Below are positions 7,468 to 16,652 of a stretch of DNA of 64,000 nucleotides, piece by piece (position 1 is the stretch's first letter; every line of letters starts with the position of its first letter). This stretch comes from JBAXPV01 sp037132075 (lineage in GTDB: Bacteria > Bacteroidota > Bacteroidia > Bacteroidales > CAIXZF01): positions 1 to 64,000 of the forward strand of contig JBAXPV010000005.1 in the NCBI GenBank assembly GCA_037132075.1. The letters are read 5' to 3'. Both the position numbers and the translations under genes were made by a program. The notes under the pieces were generated by a model. The model saw only the letters and a list, made by a program, of their open reading frames with translations, was not told where the DNA came from and did no database searches.

Positions 7468-8770
7468 TGTATTTATCAAGTAATGATTTTAACTCGTCCA
7501 TGCCTCTTCTATAAACACTGCAATAGTCTTCAATGTCGTTAACCACGGGGCCGGCAATTTGGATAGAAAGAGCGGTGTCAATGCTGCTATTCATATAGTC
7601 TCTGATTCCCAACTTGAAAGAACGAAGATTTTCCGATGCCCCTTTGTTTGTAAAATTATTGTCTCTGTAGTTAGACGTGTCGGTTTGATATGCATGCTCG
7701 ATTGCTGCTCTGCGAATAAGACAAGGCAAACAATTCCCACAATGAGATGGGCTGGCATCACCAGCATACCTACCCAAATCAGGATGAGAACAGGACATCG
7801 TTTCTGCTATATTAGCATTTAGGAATTCTGGGGCCTTACATTCTGTAATCATTTCCCCCTTTGTTTTATATTGGTAAGGATTAAATAATTTCACTTTCAA
7901 GCCAATATTTACAAGCAATTGTTGTAATAAGCTCATATAGTAAGGATGGGTTGTTCTTGTGCTGCAACTTCCTAGTCGGGTGTTTGTGAGCGGAATATTT
8001 AAAGAAATTAAACCATTTTCTGGGATATATAAGGTGATATCCTTATTAATTGCAGAGCCCAAAATTATAGCATGGGAAAAGAACATAAATGAACGCGTTC
8101 TTGTGGAATCTTCCATAGAGATATTCCAGTCAGGTTTAACTGGCGAAGCATAGAAATTGAAGAATTGCTCGGCGGATAATTTATATTGATTAATCAATTT
8201 CTCAATTACTATCTTTTGATACTTGATAACTCCTTTTCCACCACCATAATGCCCTACAAACCATATATCTTTTTCTTTGCTAAGGAGATCAACCGCGCCG
8301 ATAAATGAATCAAGGCCACCTGACAACATGCAAATCGCTTTGGGTTGATGCTTAACCTTTTTGCTGTTCATTCCTTTGAAAGCCATTTCCTCTTTGGGAT
8401 TGAGCTCTCTTTTTCTAAACTCAAAATTCCATTTGTCACCGCTTAGAAAAGAAAGCATTTTTTCAAGAAGAGCTTTATTTTCGTTCCATTTCTCTAATTC
8501 AAGAACCGGAATATGTAATTTAATACTTCGTGTCCAGGCATCATCTTGTTCTTTGCGAACCACTCGCCTATCGGCATAAAACACCATCAAAGAAATGTAT
8601 AATAAATCAACCGCTGATTTAGAAAATTGTCCACCTTGGTAAAGACGCCGCTTATTATTATCCCAGAAGTTGTAGTGGTATTGATTCTTTAAAAACATGT
8701 CAACGACAAAATCCGCACTGTTTAGAATGAACTTATCATCATCATTTATTCGACATATTATTTCTTTCAT
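7460..8770 (-). CDS. qatC: QatC, QueC-like protein of the Qat anti-phage system
   Basis: 436 aa. It has the PP-loop ATP-binding motif SGGLDS (CMLSGGLDSFIGAVDLL) of QueC (7-cyano-7-deazaguanine synthase) and a QueC-type zinc-binding Cys set (MSCSHPD … CGNCLPC). It is longer than housekeeping QueC (~220-230 aa) because of an extra N-terminal region of ~130 residues, as in QatC. Start ATG 8770 overlaps the qatB stop (ATGA). From memory, recent work describes QueC-like defence proteins joining a deazaguanine group to the N-terminus of a partner protein rather than making queuosine; that cannot be shown from sequence. Confidence 0.93.
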   Translation of the reverse strand: MKEIICRINDDDKFILNSADFVVDMFLKNQYHYNFWDNNKRRLYQGGQFSKSAVDLLYISLMVFYADRRVVRKEQDDAWTRSIKLHIPVLELEKWNENKALLEKMLSFLSGDKWNFEFRKRELNPKEEMAFKGMNSKKVKHQPKAICMLSGGLDSFIGAVDLLSKEKDIWFVGHYGGGKGVIKYQKIVIEKLINQYKLSAEQFFNFYASPVKPDWNISMEDSTRTRSFMFFSHAIILGSAINKDITLYIPENGLISLNIPLTNTRLGSCSTRTTHPYYMSLLQQLLVNIGLKVKLFNPYQYKTKGEMITECKAPEFLNANIAETMSCSHPDLGRYAGDASPSHCGNCLPCLIRRAAIEHAYQTDTSNYRDNNFTNKGASENLRSFKLGIRDYMNSSIDTALSIQIAGPVVNDIEDYCSVYRRGMDELKSLLDKYNG

Positions 8771-9675
8771 AATTGATCCTCCAAAACTTTATAACATTGT
8801 TGGTAAAGGCCCTCTACTAAGCCCTCTACTTTATCTGTATTAGAATTAATTATAGAAAGAGGCTTATCTTTCAATGTGGTTGATACTTTTGTCTCAATGT
8901 ATTCCTTTAACTCCTTTTCAATTTTCGCAGCTGCCTCAGAATTTTCCGCCCGTTTCTCAATCTTGCTACCAAGATCATGAATCAGTCTTTCGTATATGTA
9001 GGTTTCGAAATACTTGGTAATAAGCATTTTTGAAACATCAGGCTCAAGAGAATCTAGCAAAGAAATATCTTTGCTTTCATCGTCAAATCTCTCATAAATG
9101 ATAGACATTGTGATAACCAATGCTTTGCGAGCTACTGAATCATCATTCAAGTCTGGCGTTGGGGCTAGGAGGTTGACAATGTCACTCAGGATTTCTTTCG
9201 GTTTTCTTCCTTCGGTGAGAATTTTGTTATCCTTTAAAACTTGAGAAATTCCGTTTCTTGATACACCACCAAAGAAATCCCCAATCCTTATAGTTGTCAT
9301 TATTGCAGCTCGAGCAGTCTTGGCCGCATTATTAGAGCCCCCGTGACCCTTTATATACCTCGTTACTGCATTCCTTTTCCCATTTGGGCCACCATTACCA
9401 GTGACATATCTTGACATTGAGGTCTTTGCAGCCCTCCATGAACTATATTGAAGATTGCTTGAAGTTGATTGCTCCTGTGCGGCGTTATCTTCACGAGGTT
9501 TATCCGATGGCTCGTTTTTTCCAGGCTCTGCGTCTCTGCCAGGACGCTCTTCCTGCGGTTTTTCCTGTGGATTATTATCTGGGCTTGGATTGTCTTGGCT
9601 CCCATCCCCATCATTAAAATCGGGAGGTAAAAGTGGTGACCTTTTTGGTCCATCATACATACTTGAAGTTCCCAT
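8767..9675 (-). CDS. qatB: QatB, partner protein of the Qat anti-phage system
   Basis: 302 aa. N-terminus MGTSSMYDGPKRSPLLPP is the typical QatB opening with Gly at position 2, followed by a disordered Pro/Asp/Glu-rich segment to about residue 70 and a folded C-terminal half. It lies between qatA (7-bp gap) and qatC (ATGA overlap), so it is co-translated with both. If QatC modifies the N-terminal glycine of QatB, as I recall for this class, the Met-Gly start is what one would expect. No enzymatic motif is visible. Confidence 0.92.
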   Translation of the reverse strand: MGTSSMYDGPKRSPLLPPDFNDGDGSQDNPSPDNNPQEKPQEERPGRDAEPGKNEPSDKPREDNAAQEQSTSSNLQYSSWRAAKTSMSRYVTGNGGPNGKRNAVTRYIKGHGGSNNAAKTARAAIMTTIRIGDFFGGVSRNGISQVLKDNKILTEGRKPKEILSDIVNLLAPTPDLNDDSVARKALVITMSIIYERFDDESKDISLLDSLEPDVSKMLITKYFETYIYERLIHDLGSKIEKRAENSEAAAKIEKELKEYIETKVSTTLKDKPLSIINSNTDKVEGLVEGLYQQCYKVLEDQL

Positions 9676-9682
9676 AATACGC

Positions 9683-11500
9683 TTATTTTATGTTTTTTAT
9701 CTCCCCAGCAACCGCACTTTTTAATGACTTCTGAGATCCCCATTGAGTCATTAATTCATTAACTTTTGTTTTATCCTGTAATTTATTTGCAAAAGGCGTT
9801 ATTAAAGGTATGAACGATGCTTTAATTTTATCTACCGGAAGACGTTCTAAAATGGCAATGGTATCAATGTAAAGTTCTGACCGAGAACCGCCCCACTCAA
9901 TAAAAGATTGAAATAAAGACTTTTCAATATCAGTTGACGATTCTATTTTGGAAGCTAACTCTTTCAAAATAGAAGAAGCTTCAAGCTCGGAAATATTCGG
10001 AGCAAGTTTTAACGCCTCACCTCGTAAAGTATCCGAGCCACCTATCAAGTGCTGAATTATCTTTTGTGCCTCCTGACTTAGGTTTTGAAATTTGGCAAAT
10101 GAGTCATTCCTTTGACTCTCTCTGGAAAAGTAAAAGTACGGTCTTAAATCAACATTGGCTAAAGATGGTTCAATGTTGGCGGACCAATCTGGAATCCAAG
10201 GATCATCCTTCCACATATTTAAGACTCCTGCCTCTTCCCACTTGCCCTCTTCAATTTTTATTACTTCCGTTGGCTTGCCGTTATTATTGAATTGAAGTTG
10301 CGCCAATCTTCTATAGAATTCGTCTTTAAAATATTCCACCAGCATTAATTTTGCCAATATTTTCCTATCAAGTGGAATCTTACGGTATTCTGCCATCATT
10401 ATTCTCAATTCCATTGAGTTTAAAAAACGCTTACAGTGTCGCGGATTTCCATTTAATCCTTTCGCAAGAACCGATGATATTTGCTTTGACAATGAGATCG
10501 TGTCCTTCAGTTTATCAGCCAATTCCGCTGACTTGTTTTTAATTAATTCGTATGTCAGCTCAAAATCTAAAAAGTTCTTGTCTTTCTCACTAGCAATTAT
10601 TTCCCGTATTGTGCCAAGGTCCTGACTAAAATCCTTCTCAAACAACAAGTACATAATGTAGAATTCTACCTCCTTTCGCCCCAACTGGGGTATGCGAATG
10701 GGGTATTGAATCATCTTCTCCAAATATTCCTTTCCAATGTCTATTTGGTTGCCTTCAACATCTGGATATTTCATGTTAACGGCATATCTAATTTGTCGCT
10801 CATCGGCCCCGATAATAAAAGAAGTGCCTGAGGCAAATAAGAATAATCGAATTGCCTCTAAGGTATCTAAAATTGTTTCATGTTTACACCTATCAAGTTC
10901 ATCGATGAACACAACCAGTCTTTTTATCTTAGTTTCCTTTAGGAGCGATTCAAAGTCAACATGAAATGTTTTAACATTTTTTCTAACCTCTTTGCTTTTG
11001 AAGGCTTTTAAAACTCCTTCGATTTCCTTCTCATCAACTTGCGTTCCTTTTGAAGCCAACGCATTCTTAATTGTATCAATAGTAATATCCGCGACAGTTA
11101 ATGCACCACCGGTAAGGAGGAAATCAATGCCGTACTTGGCCAGCTTGCTTGAAAGCTTTAAAAAGTCAGTATTGTCATATAGTGTTTTTAAAAATCCTTT
11201 CGCTTTTGCAGATAATTTTCGTTTACCACTTATCTCGTCCAAGATCGATCCAAGTAGGGCTACTTTGGCATCTTCATAACCCTCAAATAACCATCCATTG
11301 AATTTGACGCACAGGATATCTGTTTCTTTTGATAACTCACTCATAACCATATCCATCAAGCTGGATTTTCCGCTACCCCAATCACCATATATGCCAATGG
11401 TGGATGGACTTAAATCGTCACTTAAAATAATTTTCTTTGTAACTTCAACCAAGTAGTCAAAGTCTAAAAGGTCAATGTTGGTTTCGCAATCTTTCCACAT
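9683..11500 (-). CDS. qatA: QatA, KAP-family P-loop ATPase of the Qat anti-phage system
   Basis: 605 aa, KAP P-loop NTPase. Walker A is GDWGSGKSS (residues 39-47) and Walker B is VVFIDELDR near residue 195. The hydrophobic stretch between them (FLLTGGALTVADITID) is typical of KAP proteins, which often contact membranes. It is the first gene of qatABCD, transcribed leftwards from the 11501-11611 gap. A possible -7 element (TATTTTTG, minus strand at 11585-11592) lies ~85 bp upstream, without a good -33 partner. Qat was defined experimentally as a four-gene anti-phage system (QatA ATPase, QatC QueC-like, QatD TatD-like); all four genes are intact here. Confidence 0.95.
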   Translation of the reverse strand: MWKDCETNIDLLDFDYLVEVTKKIILSDDLSPSTIGIYGDWGSGKSSLMDMVMSELSKETDILCVKFNGWLFEGYEDAKVALLGSILDEISGKRKLSAKAKGFLKTLYDNTDFLKLSSKLAKYGIDFLLTGGALTVADITIDTIKNALASKGTQVDEKEIEGVLKAFKSKEVRKNVKTFHVDFESLLKETKIKRLVVFIDELDRCKHETILDTLEAIRLFLFASGTSFIIGADERQIRYAVNMKYPDVEGNQIDIGKEYLEKMIQYPIRIPQLGRKEVEFYIMYLLFEKDFSQDLGTIREIIASEKDKNFLDFELTYELIKNKSAELADKLKDTISLSKQISSVLAKGLNGNPRHCKRFLNSMELRIMMAEYRKIPLDRKILAKLMLVEYFKDEFYRRLAQLQFNNNGKPTEVIKIEEGKWEEAGVLNMWKDDPWIPDWSANIEPSLANVDLRPYFYFSRESQRNDSFAKFQNLSQEAQKIIQHLIGGSDTLRGEALKLAPNISELEASSILKELASKIESSTDIEKSLFQSFIEWGGSRSELYIDTIAILERLPVDKIKASFIPLITPFANKLQDKTKVNELMTQWGSQKSLKSAVAGEIKNIK

Positions 11501-11611
11501 AAAGTCAAATTAATAATGTCTTTTACTATTGTCTTTAAAAATAATACCGTAATCAATTTATATTACAAGTATATCAACATTAATCAAAAATAAAAATCGC
11601 ATCGCCGTATA

Positions 11612-14600
11612 TCACTTCTTTTTCCCTCTGATTGATCTTACTACCGATTGAGTAATAGCCTCCCGTTTTCTAACTATCTCGTCTTCTGAAATCGCATCAT
11701 ACTCAACTTTGACTCGGTAACCCTTAACCCTGGTTTCACTGGATGCCTGCTTGGCCGATTGGGAGTCGAGGTATAAAAATAGTGCCTCCGGTTCAAACAC
11801 CTGGATTCTGTCCCGTTCCTTCCCGCTAAACTCATTATCAATTTTCTTCTTCAGACGTTCCAGGGCTTTTGTATCATTTGAACATTCAATAACAAAATCG
11901 TAGCCAGCACTAAGGCATTTTTTAATGTTTTGAATCTCCCAATTATCCGTGGAAGTGTCACTGATTTCGACCGCTATCCGTAAATCGTTTCCCTCTAACG
12001 AGACATCTACCCTGCCGGAGCCATCCGGAGTTGGCTCCTCAAGTCTGGCCTGGTAGCCTCTGGACTCAGCCATTTTCTTAATCAGAGTTTGTAAGTATCG
12101 GTGCTGGGTCTCTTTTTTCTTGGCTTCAGAGTTAATGGTTGGTACGATAGGAATTTCCTTTATCACAATCTGGTCTGCCGATTGCGTTGGTTCAGAATCT
12201 CTTAGCCTTGCCTTTACTTCAATAATATTAGCAGGGGGTCCAGATATGCCATGCATTTCTGACATAATGGCTTCAACCTCTTCTTTGGGAGTGCCATAAG
12301 TTTGCCGTGAAACCTCTATAACCATGTCTCTGTTCACTTTGGCGTTATGGGGCTCCAATTCTCCGTAAGGAATGACTTTCAAGTTGCAGTCATTTTCCGG
12401 TCTTTCAATCCGGATAATAGCTTCGCCAGTATCCAGGTTTTGTAGATCATAGGCCTCAAAGAAAGAGAAATTTCCCTCAAATTTTTTAGCATCCGTATCA
12501 CCAACCCTAAAGCAGATACGAGTTCCGGCATTAGCCACTACTGAACTTGCCAGTTCGGTGTCATTTTTAGTTAGCTGTTGCATGTCTTGATGGGCTAAAA
12601 TCAAACCCAAGTGATACTTTCTGGCTCCGGACAGGATGGCCGCCATGGAAGGGGTGATGAAGTTTTGGAACTCGTCAATGTATAAATAGAAATTACTCCG
12701 GTCTTGCTTGGCTTTCGCTTGCCTGGCCATAGCGGCTTGCTGAATCTTGGAGACAATAAAGGTTCCCAGGAGATAACTATTTTCGGCACCAATTAGACCC
12801 TGGGACAGCTTGACCAGCAAGATTTTCTTGGTGTCCATAATGCTTTCAAAATCAAAACTTTTCTTTTGAGCCACCATGTTACGAATGAGCTTGGGCCTTA
12901 AGAAGGAATCCAGACGAGTTAGGATCGAGCCTATGGAGCTACTCTTTAAGATCGGAAATTCCTTGTTCCAGTAATAGACAATCGAAGGGTCACGGACTGT
13001 GGCAAGAAACTCATCCCGGAAGTCCTTCTCAATTAAAAACCGGCGTAAATCAACTAAGGTACCCCCTTGTTCACTTTCAAGAAATGCCAGGATGGCATTA
13101 GCAAAAACGGAATTCATCTGATCGCCCCAACTGGTGGACAGTCTTTTAAAAACTGCCACCAGGTCACTCGACAGGATATCTTTTTCAATCTCAGAGTGAG
13201 CCGTTAAAATATTGAAGCCAACCGGGAACTCAATATCAGCCGGATCAAGAATAATAACGTCCTGGTGTCTGCTGGAATGAATATATGGCAAAATGTTTTC
13301 AATCAAATCACCGTGTGGGTCAATAACCGCAATGCCTTCACCATTTTTTATATCTTGAATGATGGTGGAAAGTAGTAAGGTAGATTTGCCGGTACCGGTC
13401 GCCCCTATTACATGCATGTGCTTTAGGCGTTGTTCTGGGCTTATGGTGACACGTTTCTCCTGGCCTTGATGATAATTGTGACCAAGAAAGAGCGGGTGCC
13501 CTAAGAATATGCCTGGGGCTTCTTTGGTTTTACGGGAATCCCGCTTTAGTTTCTGGGAAACGACTGAGACTGAAGGATAATGGACTAAGTTGGCTAACTC
13601 ATGGCTGTTTAAGAGCATCCCTTGGCGGTGGGACTGTCTGTTCATTATGTCGAGGGCAAAATCCTCAAACTCATAACCATTTGTTGAAAGTGGTATTAAT
13701 TCATTGTAAGGCGAATTGCTTATCTGCCTGATCGTCTGAGACAATTTAAATGCTAAATTACTATCACCACTTTCGTTTAAACCCAAAGCGCGGATCACCA
13801 CTCCAAATAAAGGGGCCGACACCTTGTCTTCCGCTAGTTTGACCATTTCCGGGGCGTTTACGAAAAACGAACCTCCTTCATTATCAATCACAGAGCGCAA
13901 AACACTTTCCGACCAACTATACTTTGCTCCCTGGAAAAGGATTTGAATCACCGCTTGTTCATTAGGTCTTAGGTTTTCCAAAACTCCGAATAAGCCAATA
14001 TAGGGGTCAAGATCAAAGCTCTTGGCAGAAGCAAGCGGGCGCATAAACTCCTCTTTAAGTCCGAAATCCAGAAAGAAGCCCGACTTCCCATCAGGAATAA
14101 TATCATCCAGGTTGCATTCTTCTATTTGAGCCAAAGGGTAATAGGCCTTAATCTGACTCCTGACATCTTGCTCATCCGACTCACGGCAAACAAACTGAAT
14201 TCTGATGGACTGAAAATCAGCGATGATCTCAAAGCTGATTGGGTAATCGGCCAAAGAGAGCATGATAAGCAAATGTTCAATTTCCTCAACCTTAATCTTC
14301 TGATCCTTTGGCAGGGAAAGACCTAAAGCGATTTGAGGCTCGTCATCATCGTCAAAATACTCAGGCTCGGGTGGGTTGTCCTCAAACGTCTCGTCTAACT
14401 GTATCTCCTTGGGAGAAAAGACATTTTTTATTGATCTGATAAAACTGGACGCAAGAGTGGGGCGCAAGCCCTCGTCATTAAAGGATTCGGGAATATCACT
14501 TGAAACTGAATGGAATTCAAAGGGTTGAAAAGGGGGCTCAAGTTCAACCGGAAAGGGATAGATGTCCCAGCCACGACATCGTCTTTCCCAGTTGTAAAAT

Positions 14601-14629
14601 TGTTGGGTTAAGGCCTCAACCCGACTCAT
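11612..14629 (-). CDS. TraD/HerA-like ATPase with C-terminal nuclease-like domain
   Basis: 1005 aa. An N-terminal ~360-residue region of unknown fold precedes a DUF87/TraD-type motor: Walker A GATGTGKST (409-417), DPHGDLI just after, and the YIDEFQNF Walker B region near residue 645, with the AHQDMQQL segment typical of type IV coupling ATPases. From about residue 845 the protein resembles an Mrr-like PD-(D/E)XK fold (SGRVDVSLEGNDLRIAVEIS, i.e. Asp, then Glu two residues from Ser instead of Lys). A motor fused to a nuclease-like domain could move or process DNA in transfer or act in defence; which one is open. It overlaps the upstream membrane protein gene by 4 bp. Confidence 0.8.
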   Translation of the reverse strand: MSRVEALTQQFYNWERRCRGWDIYPFPVELEPPFQPFEFHSVSSDIPESFNDEGLRPTLASSFIRSIKNVFSPKEIQLDETFEDNPPEPEYFDDDDEPQIALGLSLPKDQKIKVEEIEHLLIMLSLADYPISFEIIADFQSIRIQFVCRESDEQDVRSQIKAYYPLAQIEECNLDDIIPDGKSGFFLDFGLKEEFMRPLASAKSFDLDPYIGLFGVLENLRPNEQAVIQILFQGAKYSWSESVLRSVIDNEGGSFFVNAPEMVKLAEDKVSAPLFGVVIRALGLNESGDSNLAFKLSQTIRQISNSPYNELIPLSTNGYEFEDFALDIMNRQSHRQGMLLNSHELANLVHYPSVSVVSQKLKRDSRKTKEAPGIFLGHPLFLGHNYHQGQEKRVTISPEQRLKHMHVIGATGTGKSTLLLSTIIQDIKNGEGIAVIDPHGDLIENILPYIHSSRHQDVIILDPADIEFPVGFNILTAHSEIEKDILSSDLVAVFKRLSTSWGDQMNSVFANAILAFLESEQGGTLVDLRRFLIEKDFRDEFLATVRDPSIVYYWNKEFPILKSSSIGSILTRLDSFLRPKLIRNMVAQKKSFDFESIMDTKKILLVKLSQGLIGAENSYLLGTFIVSKIQQAAMARQAKAKQDRSNFYLYIDEFQNFITPSMAAILSGARKYHLGLILAHQDMQQLTKNDTELASSVVANAGTRICFRVGDTDAKKFEGNFSFFEAYDLQNLDTGEAIIRIERPENDCNLKVIPYGELEPHNAKVNRDMVIEVSRQTYGTPKEEVEAIMSEMHGISGPPANIIEVKARLRDSEPTQSADQIVIKEIPIVPTINSEAKKKETQHRYLQTLIKKMAESRGYQARLEEPTPDGSGRVDVSLEGNDLRIAVEISDTSTDNWEIQNIKKCLSAGYDFVIECSNDTKALERLKKKIDNEFSGKERDRIQVFEPEALFLYLDSQSAKQASSETRVKGYRVKVEYDAISEDEIVRKREAITQSVVRSIRGKKK

Positions 14630-15159
14630 TTATTCATGGCCGTACGTTCATTCTCCGTTAATCCCCGGATGCCCTTAGAAGTGGTGATTTCATCAATTGC
14701 GGTTGTCACACAACTAACAACCAAGCCCCTAAACATACAGGCTGCATCTTCCTTATAATAAGTTGCTTCACCACTAACAGCCCTCACACCCGGAATAGAT
14801 TTGACCATGTTTTTAAAAAATCTTTTAGGAGTCCCTAACCAATAGGAAACAAAAAAACCGGCTCCAAAGGGAGCAGCACAAATATCAAACATATCATCCT
14901 TACGTTCTACTCTCAAATATTCCCGCTTATCTGAAAAGAGGCCGCCTTCGGAAAAATCAACCCGGGAAACTTCTACATCAGGCATAGCCTGAGCCTTGAT
15001 GTTTTCCTCAACCAGAGCATAGAACTCGTTGGTAGAAAACTTCAAACCAGCAAAGAAATGATGCCAATGGTTACCAAGATCATCCATCATTTTGGGTTTG
15101 GATCGAAAAACTAAGAAAAGGATGACGGCAACGACTAATAGAACGAGAATGTACTGCAT
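14626..15159 (-). CDS. Single-pass membrane protein co-transcribed with the large TraD-like ATPase
   Basis: 177 aa. One N-terminal membrane helix (YILVLLVVAVILFLVF) with no cleavage site, followed by a ~150-residue soluble domain with several aromatic/Gly residues (GAGFFVSYWLG). No known family was recognised. ATGA overlap with the ATPase gene implies translational coupling, so it probably anchors or partners that ATPase at the inner membrane. It begins the leftward operon from the 15160-15597 region. Confidence 0.7.
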   Translation of the reverse strand: MQYILVLLVVAVILFLVFRSKPKMMDDLGNHWHHFFAGLKFSTNEFYALVEENIKAQAMPDVEVSRVDFSEGGLFSDKREYLRVERKDDMFDICAAPFGAGFFVSYWLGTPKRFFKNMVKSIPGVRAVSGEATYYKEDAACMFRGLVVSCVTTAIDEITTSKGIRGLTENERTAMNK

Positions 15160-15388
15160 AGTGATAGGTATTAAAGATTTATAAAAAGATTAACAACTTC
15201 ATTTATAGTGCATTGGATAAAATCTAGGACAAAATTAAGAAATATTTGGGAAGCTATATTCAATTTCGATATTTTATTGACTTGATCTTCGCCTCTTAAC
15301 AGCCGTTTATTAGCCTGCCTTATGCCTTATTAAATGCAAGCCAGTCAGCCGTTATTGTTTTTCAATTAATTATAAGTTATACTTTAAA

Positions 15389-15561
15389 TGCGAAACCACC
15401 TTATATATTCGTGAGATTAGGCCTTTTTGAGAGCTTACTTCTCTATTTGTGTATTGGAACGGGCATTCCGACCGAACACAAATAGGGTCCTCACGGATAC
15501 CATGTGTGGTTTCGCAACCAGGTCGGGTGTCCGTTTTTGTTTTATATGAAAAATTACCTGG
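15389..15561. ncRNA. Nested inverted-repeat structure between divergent transfer-like operons (ncRNA or oriT candidate)
   Basis: Four complementary pairs are nested in order: TGCGAAACCAC (15389-15399) with GTGGTTTCGCA (15506-15516); CGTGAG (15410-15415) with CTCACG (15490-15495); CTATTTGTGT (15443-15452) with ACACAAATAG (15476-15485); and GGAA with TTCC (15456-15469). A further pair CCAGGT/ACCTGG (15518-15523, 15556-15561) follows. Together they make a long imperfect hairpin of ~128 nt. It sits in the ~440-bp gap between the ATPase operon (leftward) and the pilin gene (rightward). Such a structure suits a structured RNA or a DNA-processing site such as an origin of transfer; the strand is unknown. 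Confidence 0.6.
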
Positions 15562-15597
15562 CTCACGCATATTTGATAATTTTTATATAAAATAAAT

Positions 15598-16575
15598 ATG
15601 AAATATCCATATTCTTTTGGATTACTAATAATTACAGTCTATTCGGGTATCTTAATCAACATAGCCCATGCGGCTAGCACTGACCCAGATAAATTAATAA
15701 GCTGCTCCTGGCAAACTATAAATGCAGGATCACCTGATGCCTGCGGCGAAGTAGGCGCATCAACTTATCCGATGGATCCAATTGCGAAGCAGAAGTGCTT
15801 AGATTATGTTGCCAGCCTTAATGGTCCAGAAGGTAGACCATCTGACGGTATAAATTGTGACTACAATAGTAGTTCTATTCATTCCGCGAAAACGAGAGAC
15901 GAGACCAATTGTCAGGGCAGTAATCCGGGAAATTCTAATTGTTGTTGTACTTATGGCGCTAAAAGTGACTGCATCTGGTATCCGTATTGGCCTAAACTTT
16001 ATGATTATGCAGAATTAATAGGCTTTGACACTGCCCGTGTGTATGGCTTTGAGTCAGTATACAAAGCGTGCGGGTCGAATGTGCCGAACGTAAATGGTGA
16101 CCCTGATCGGAATGCAAGTGCAGTATGTTCTTGCGGTGGAGAGTCTGAAAAGCCACAATCAGGAAATACTGCTAGTGGTAATAGAATTTTACCGCCGGTA
16201 AATTTCACGCCTCAAGTAACTATTCCCGGTTCAAATTTCCAAGCTGGTACGGACATCACACTAACTGAAAAAAGCACAACTTACATTGGACAATATGTTT
16301 CAGCGTTCTATAATTATGCGATGGGAATTGTCGGCATTCTGGCGGTCATAGTGCTTATGATTGGCGGGATCATCTGGCTGACTTCAGCTGGCAACCCAAG
16401 TAAAATAACCCAGGCTAAAGATTTAATGATCGGCAGTATTACGGGGCTAGTTTCACTTTTAATATCTTGGATACTTTTAAACACTGTGAACCCAGATTTA
16501 ATAAAATTTAAGATAACAAAAATTGGTCAAATTGATGAAACAAATCTTTCGCCTGTTAATTTGATAAAAAAATAG
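15598..16575 (+). CDS. VirB2/TrbC-like pilin-type membrane protein with long Cys-rich exported region
   Basis: 325 aa. Signal peptide MKYPYSFGLLIITVYSG…AHA, then ~200 residues rich in Cys (about 15), then a C-terminal pair of hydrophobic helices (GIVGILAVIVLMIGGIIWL and IGSITGLVSLLISWILL) joined by a short TSAGNPSKITQAKD loop. The two-helix part is the VirB2/TrbC pilin arrangement. The long Cys-rich N-terminal part is not typical of ordinary pilins, which are ~100 aa. Helix pairs of this style are common in uncultured (CPR-like) genomes. A terminator follows at 16597-16625. With the two TraD-like ATPases it suggests a DNA- or protein-transfer module. Confidence 0.7.
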   Translation: MKYPYSFGLLIITVYSGILINIAHAASTDPDKLISCSWQTINAGSPDACGEVGASTYPMDPIAKQKCLDYVASLNGPEGRPSDGINCDYNSSSIHSAKTRDETNCQGSNPGNSNCCCTYGAKSDCIWYPYWPKLYDYAELIGFDTARVYGFESVYKACGSNVPNVNGDPDRNASAVCSCGGESEKPQSGNTASGNRILPPVNFTPQVTIPGSNFQAGTDITLTEKSTTYIGQYVSAFYNYAMGIVGILAVIVLMIGGIIWLTSAGNPSKITQAKDLMIGSITGLVSLLISWILLNTVNPDLIKFKITKIGQIDETNLSPVNLIKK

Positions 16576-16596
16576 GATTAAGTTTCAAAAGCATTT

Positions 16597-16625
16597 AAAG
16601 GGGCTTGGCATATCAAGCTCCTTTT
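16597..16625. terminator. Intrinsic terminator between convergent genes
   Basis: AAAGGGGCTTG and CAAGCTCCTTTT form a stem around gcatat, followed by T-rich DNA. It lies between the pilin gene (rightward) and the second ATPase gene (leftward), so it can serve both. Confidence 0.75.
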
Positions 16626-16652
16626 ATAAATCCATCTTTCATTTGTATGGCG

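Noticed and set aside
7460..8770. Housekeeping QueC of queuosine synthesis
   Set aside because: About twice the normal length with an extra N-terminal region and no queD/queE neighbours; Qat context is decisive.
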